A stretch of DNA of 12,887 nucleotides from CAYJXJ01 sp964374095 (lineage in GTDB: Bacteria > Elusimicrobiota > Elusimicrobia > UBA1565 > UBA9628), in contig CAYJXJ010000134.1 in the NCBI GenBank assembly GCA_964374095.1, forward strand, positions 1 to 12,887. Reading direction: 5' to 3'. The notes under the pieces are model-generated. The model saw nothing but the letters and a program-made list of their open reading frames with translations. It was not told the DNA's origin and did not search any database. This document shows positions 11,915 through 12,887 of the stretch, one piece after another; position 1 is the stretch's first letter; each line of letters opens with the position of its first letter. Both the position numbers and the translations under genes were made by a program.

Positions 11915-12887
11915 ATGAGCCTGAGTCCCTTGACCGATGCGGCGTTGGCGGCCCGCCTGGAGGCCCTGGCATCCCAGGAGCGCGAGAACGTCGCCGAGAT
12001 CGTCGCACACCTGGCCGAGGCCGACAGGCGGGAAATCGCGCTCGACAGCGGCTATGCGTCGCTCTTTGACTACTGCACCGGCAGACTGCGGTATTCGCAG
12101 GCCGCGGCATTCCTGCGCATCCGCGCCGCCCGGGCGGCGCGGAAGTTCCCGAGGGTGCTGGCCGACCTCAGGTCCGGGGCGCTCCACCTCGACGCCGTCA
12201 TGCGGCTCTATCCCTATCTGGATGCCGACAACTGCGACCGGCTGCTGACGGAGGCTTCCGGAGCGTGCAAGCGCGAAGTGCTGGCGCTCGTTTCAAGCCT
12301 GGGCGGCGCGGCCGGCGCGCCCGAGCGCGACATGATCCGCCGCCTGCCGGTCCCCCTCCCGCCGCCCGCGAGCGCCGCCTCGCCCCCGGATCCGGCTTCC
12401 CGCGCTCCGGAGACTCCCGGCTCCGGCGGGATCCAGATTCTGCCGCCGCCTTCGAGAATCCGGCTGGCATTCACCGCCGATGATGAGTTTCTCGCCATGG
12501 TCGAGCGGCTGCGCCGCCTGCGCCGCCACAAGTTTCCGTCGGGGCGCCTGGAGGACCTCCTCAAGGAGGCCGTGGGCAAGCTCCTGGACCGCATCGATCC
12601 GGACCGGCTGGCGGCGAAACGCCGGCCGCCGCCCCCTCCGGAAGGCGGGCTCGGCCGCCCTCCGACCCGCGCCGCGGGACAGTCCCTGCCTGTGATTGAT
12701 TGGAATGCTACGGGGACGGCGGCCCCATCCGCGCCGCGGGACGGCGCGAAGCCCAAGGGCCGGCCGCGCTCCCGCCGCATACCCGCGGCGGTCAAGTCCG
12801 ACGACGCGGCCAATATTCGGCTTTTGTGCCGCCCCCACAATCTGAGACTGGCCCGCCGACGATTCGGCCCGAGGCGGCTTGCCCCGC
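11915..12887 (+). CDS. HNH-endonuclease-family (DUF222-like) protein with apparent in-frame loss of the HNH core; 3' end beyond window
   Basis: Reading from ATG 11915 gives 324 codons with no stop before the window edge. Residues 1-125 are the helical N-terminal region typical of a bacterial HNH family (HLAEADRREIALDSGYASLFDYC; YSQAAAFLRIRAARAARKFP). A Pro/Ala/Ser-rich linker follows (about 145-185), then a conserved helical block RIRLAFTADDEFLAMVERL with LKEAVGKLLDRI. Near the end, RSRRIPAAVK (285-294) is what usually precedes the HNH domain and DDAANIRLLCRPHN (296-309) is what usually ends it. The intervening 40 or so residues with the CxxC, the catalytic His and the GG turn are absent. The reading frame is kept. 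Nuclease activity is therefore unlikely; DNA or partner binding by the remainder is possible. The start lacks a clear Shine-Dalgarno sequence. The family call rests on memory of typical members, not on a search. Confidence 0.75.
   Translation, partial: MSLSPLTDAALAARLEALASQERENVAEIVAHLAEADRREIALDSGYASLFDYCTGRLRYSQAAAFLRIRAARAARKFPRVLADLRSGALHLDAVMRLYPYLDADNCDRLLTEASGACKREVLALVSSLGGAAGAPERDMIRRLPVPLPPPASAASPPDPASRAPETPGSGGIQILPPPSRIRLAFTADDEFLAMVERLRRLRRHKFPSGRLEDLLKEAVGKLLDRIDPDRLAAKRRPPPPPEGGLGRPPTRAAGQSLPVIDWNATGTAAPSAPRDGAKPKGRPRSRRIPAAVKSDDAANIRLLCRPHNLRLARRRFGPRRLAP

Noticed and set aside
12214..12840. 208-codon minus-strand frame over the HNH-family gene
   Set aside because: It is antisense to a frame with family-conserved blocks and has only Arg/Ser/Pro-rich composition.
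1..12887. Mobile element, CRISPR array, tRNA or rRNA
   Set aside because: No transposase or integrase reading frame, no regularly spaced repeats, and no cloverleaf or conserved rRNA segment was seen on either strand.

Overview
The window is G+C-rich bacterial DNA with strong G/C third-position bias, so nearly every true gene casts long antisense or frame-shifted open frames. No rRNA, tRNA, CRISPR array, transposase or integrase is visible, and no gene-free stretch exceeds about 300 bases. A type IV pilus retraction ATPase pair, secreted caspase-fold proteins, small Cys-rich proteins and a DUF222/HNH-like protein suggest a Gram-negative, environmental, twitching-capable bacterium. Elusimicrobiota or a deltaproteobacterial/myxobacterial-type lineage would fit, but this is only an inference because no phylogenetic marker is present.

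Layout. (1) 1-1435, minus: an exported caspase-fold (peptidase C14-like) protein with TPR repeats, cut by the left edge. (2) 1596-3533, plus: a YgiQ-type radical SAM protein, divergent from the first gene. (3) 3696-5441, minus: an ABC-F ATPase, convergent with ygiQ; two palindromes lie between them. (4) 5660-11250, plus: a tight six-gene cluster, probably one operon. It encodes an exported DUF4920 protein, PilT, a PilU-like second ATPase, a zinc-ribbon/pseudo-receiver protein, a cyclic-nucleotide-binding/GAF-like protein and a lipoprotein with ankyrin repeats and a caspase domain. (5) 11298-11677, minus: two very small overlapping-spaced Cys-rich proteins, the first of the Cys_rich_CWC type. 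(6) 11915 to the right edge, plus: an HNH-endonuclease-family protein whose HNH core appears to be missing in frame.

How the genes may work together. The pil cluster reads as a retraction-motor operon with its own regulators: two hexameric motor ATPases, a non-phosphorylatable receiver-like adaptor and a second-messenger sensor without a DNA-binding domain. An outer-membrane or periplasmic caspase-like lipoprotein completes it. That last gene, plus a second secreted caspase paralogue 8 kb away, is the most unusual content and the best candidate for an undescribed link between pilus function and proteolysis.

Non-coding structure is also notable. A CCAGCGCTGG-centred palindrome occurs three times, two copies being almost identical and sitting between convergent gene pairs. 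A 36-base perfect palindrome lies between the CWC and HNH genes. The ABC-F gene has an intrinsic-terminator-like hairpin plus U-tract immediately before its start codon, suggesting attenuation. Several genes have a -10-like box so close to the start codon that leaderless transcripts are possible.
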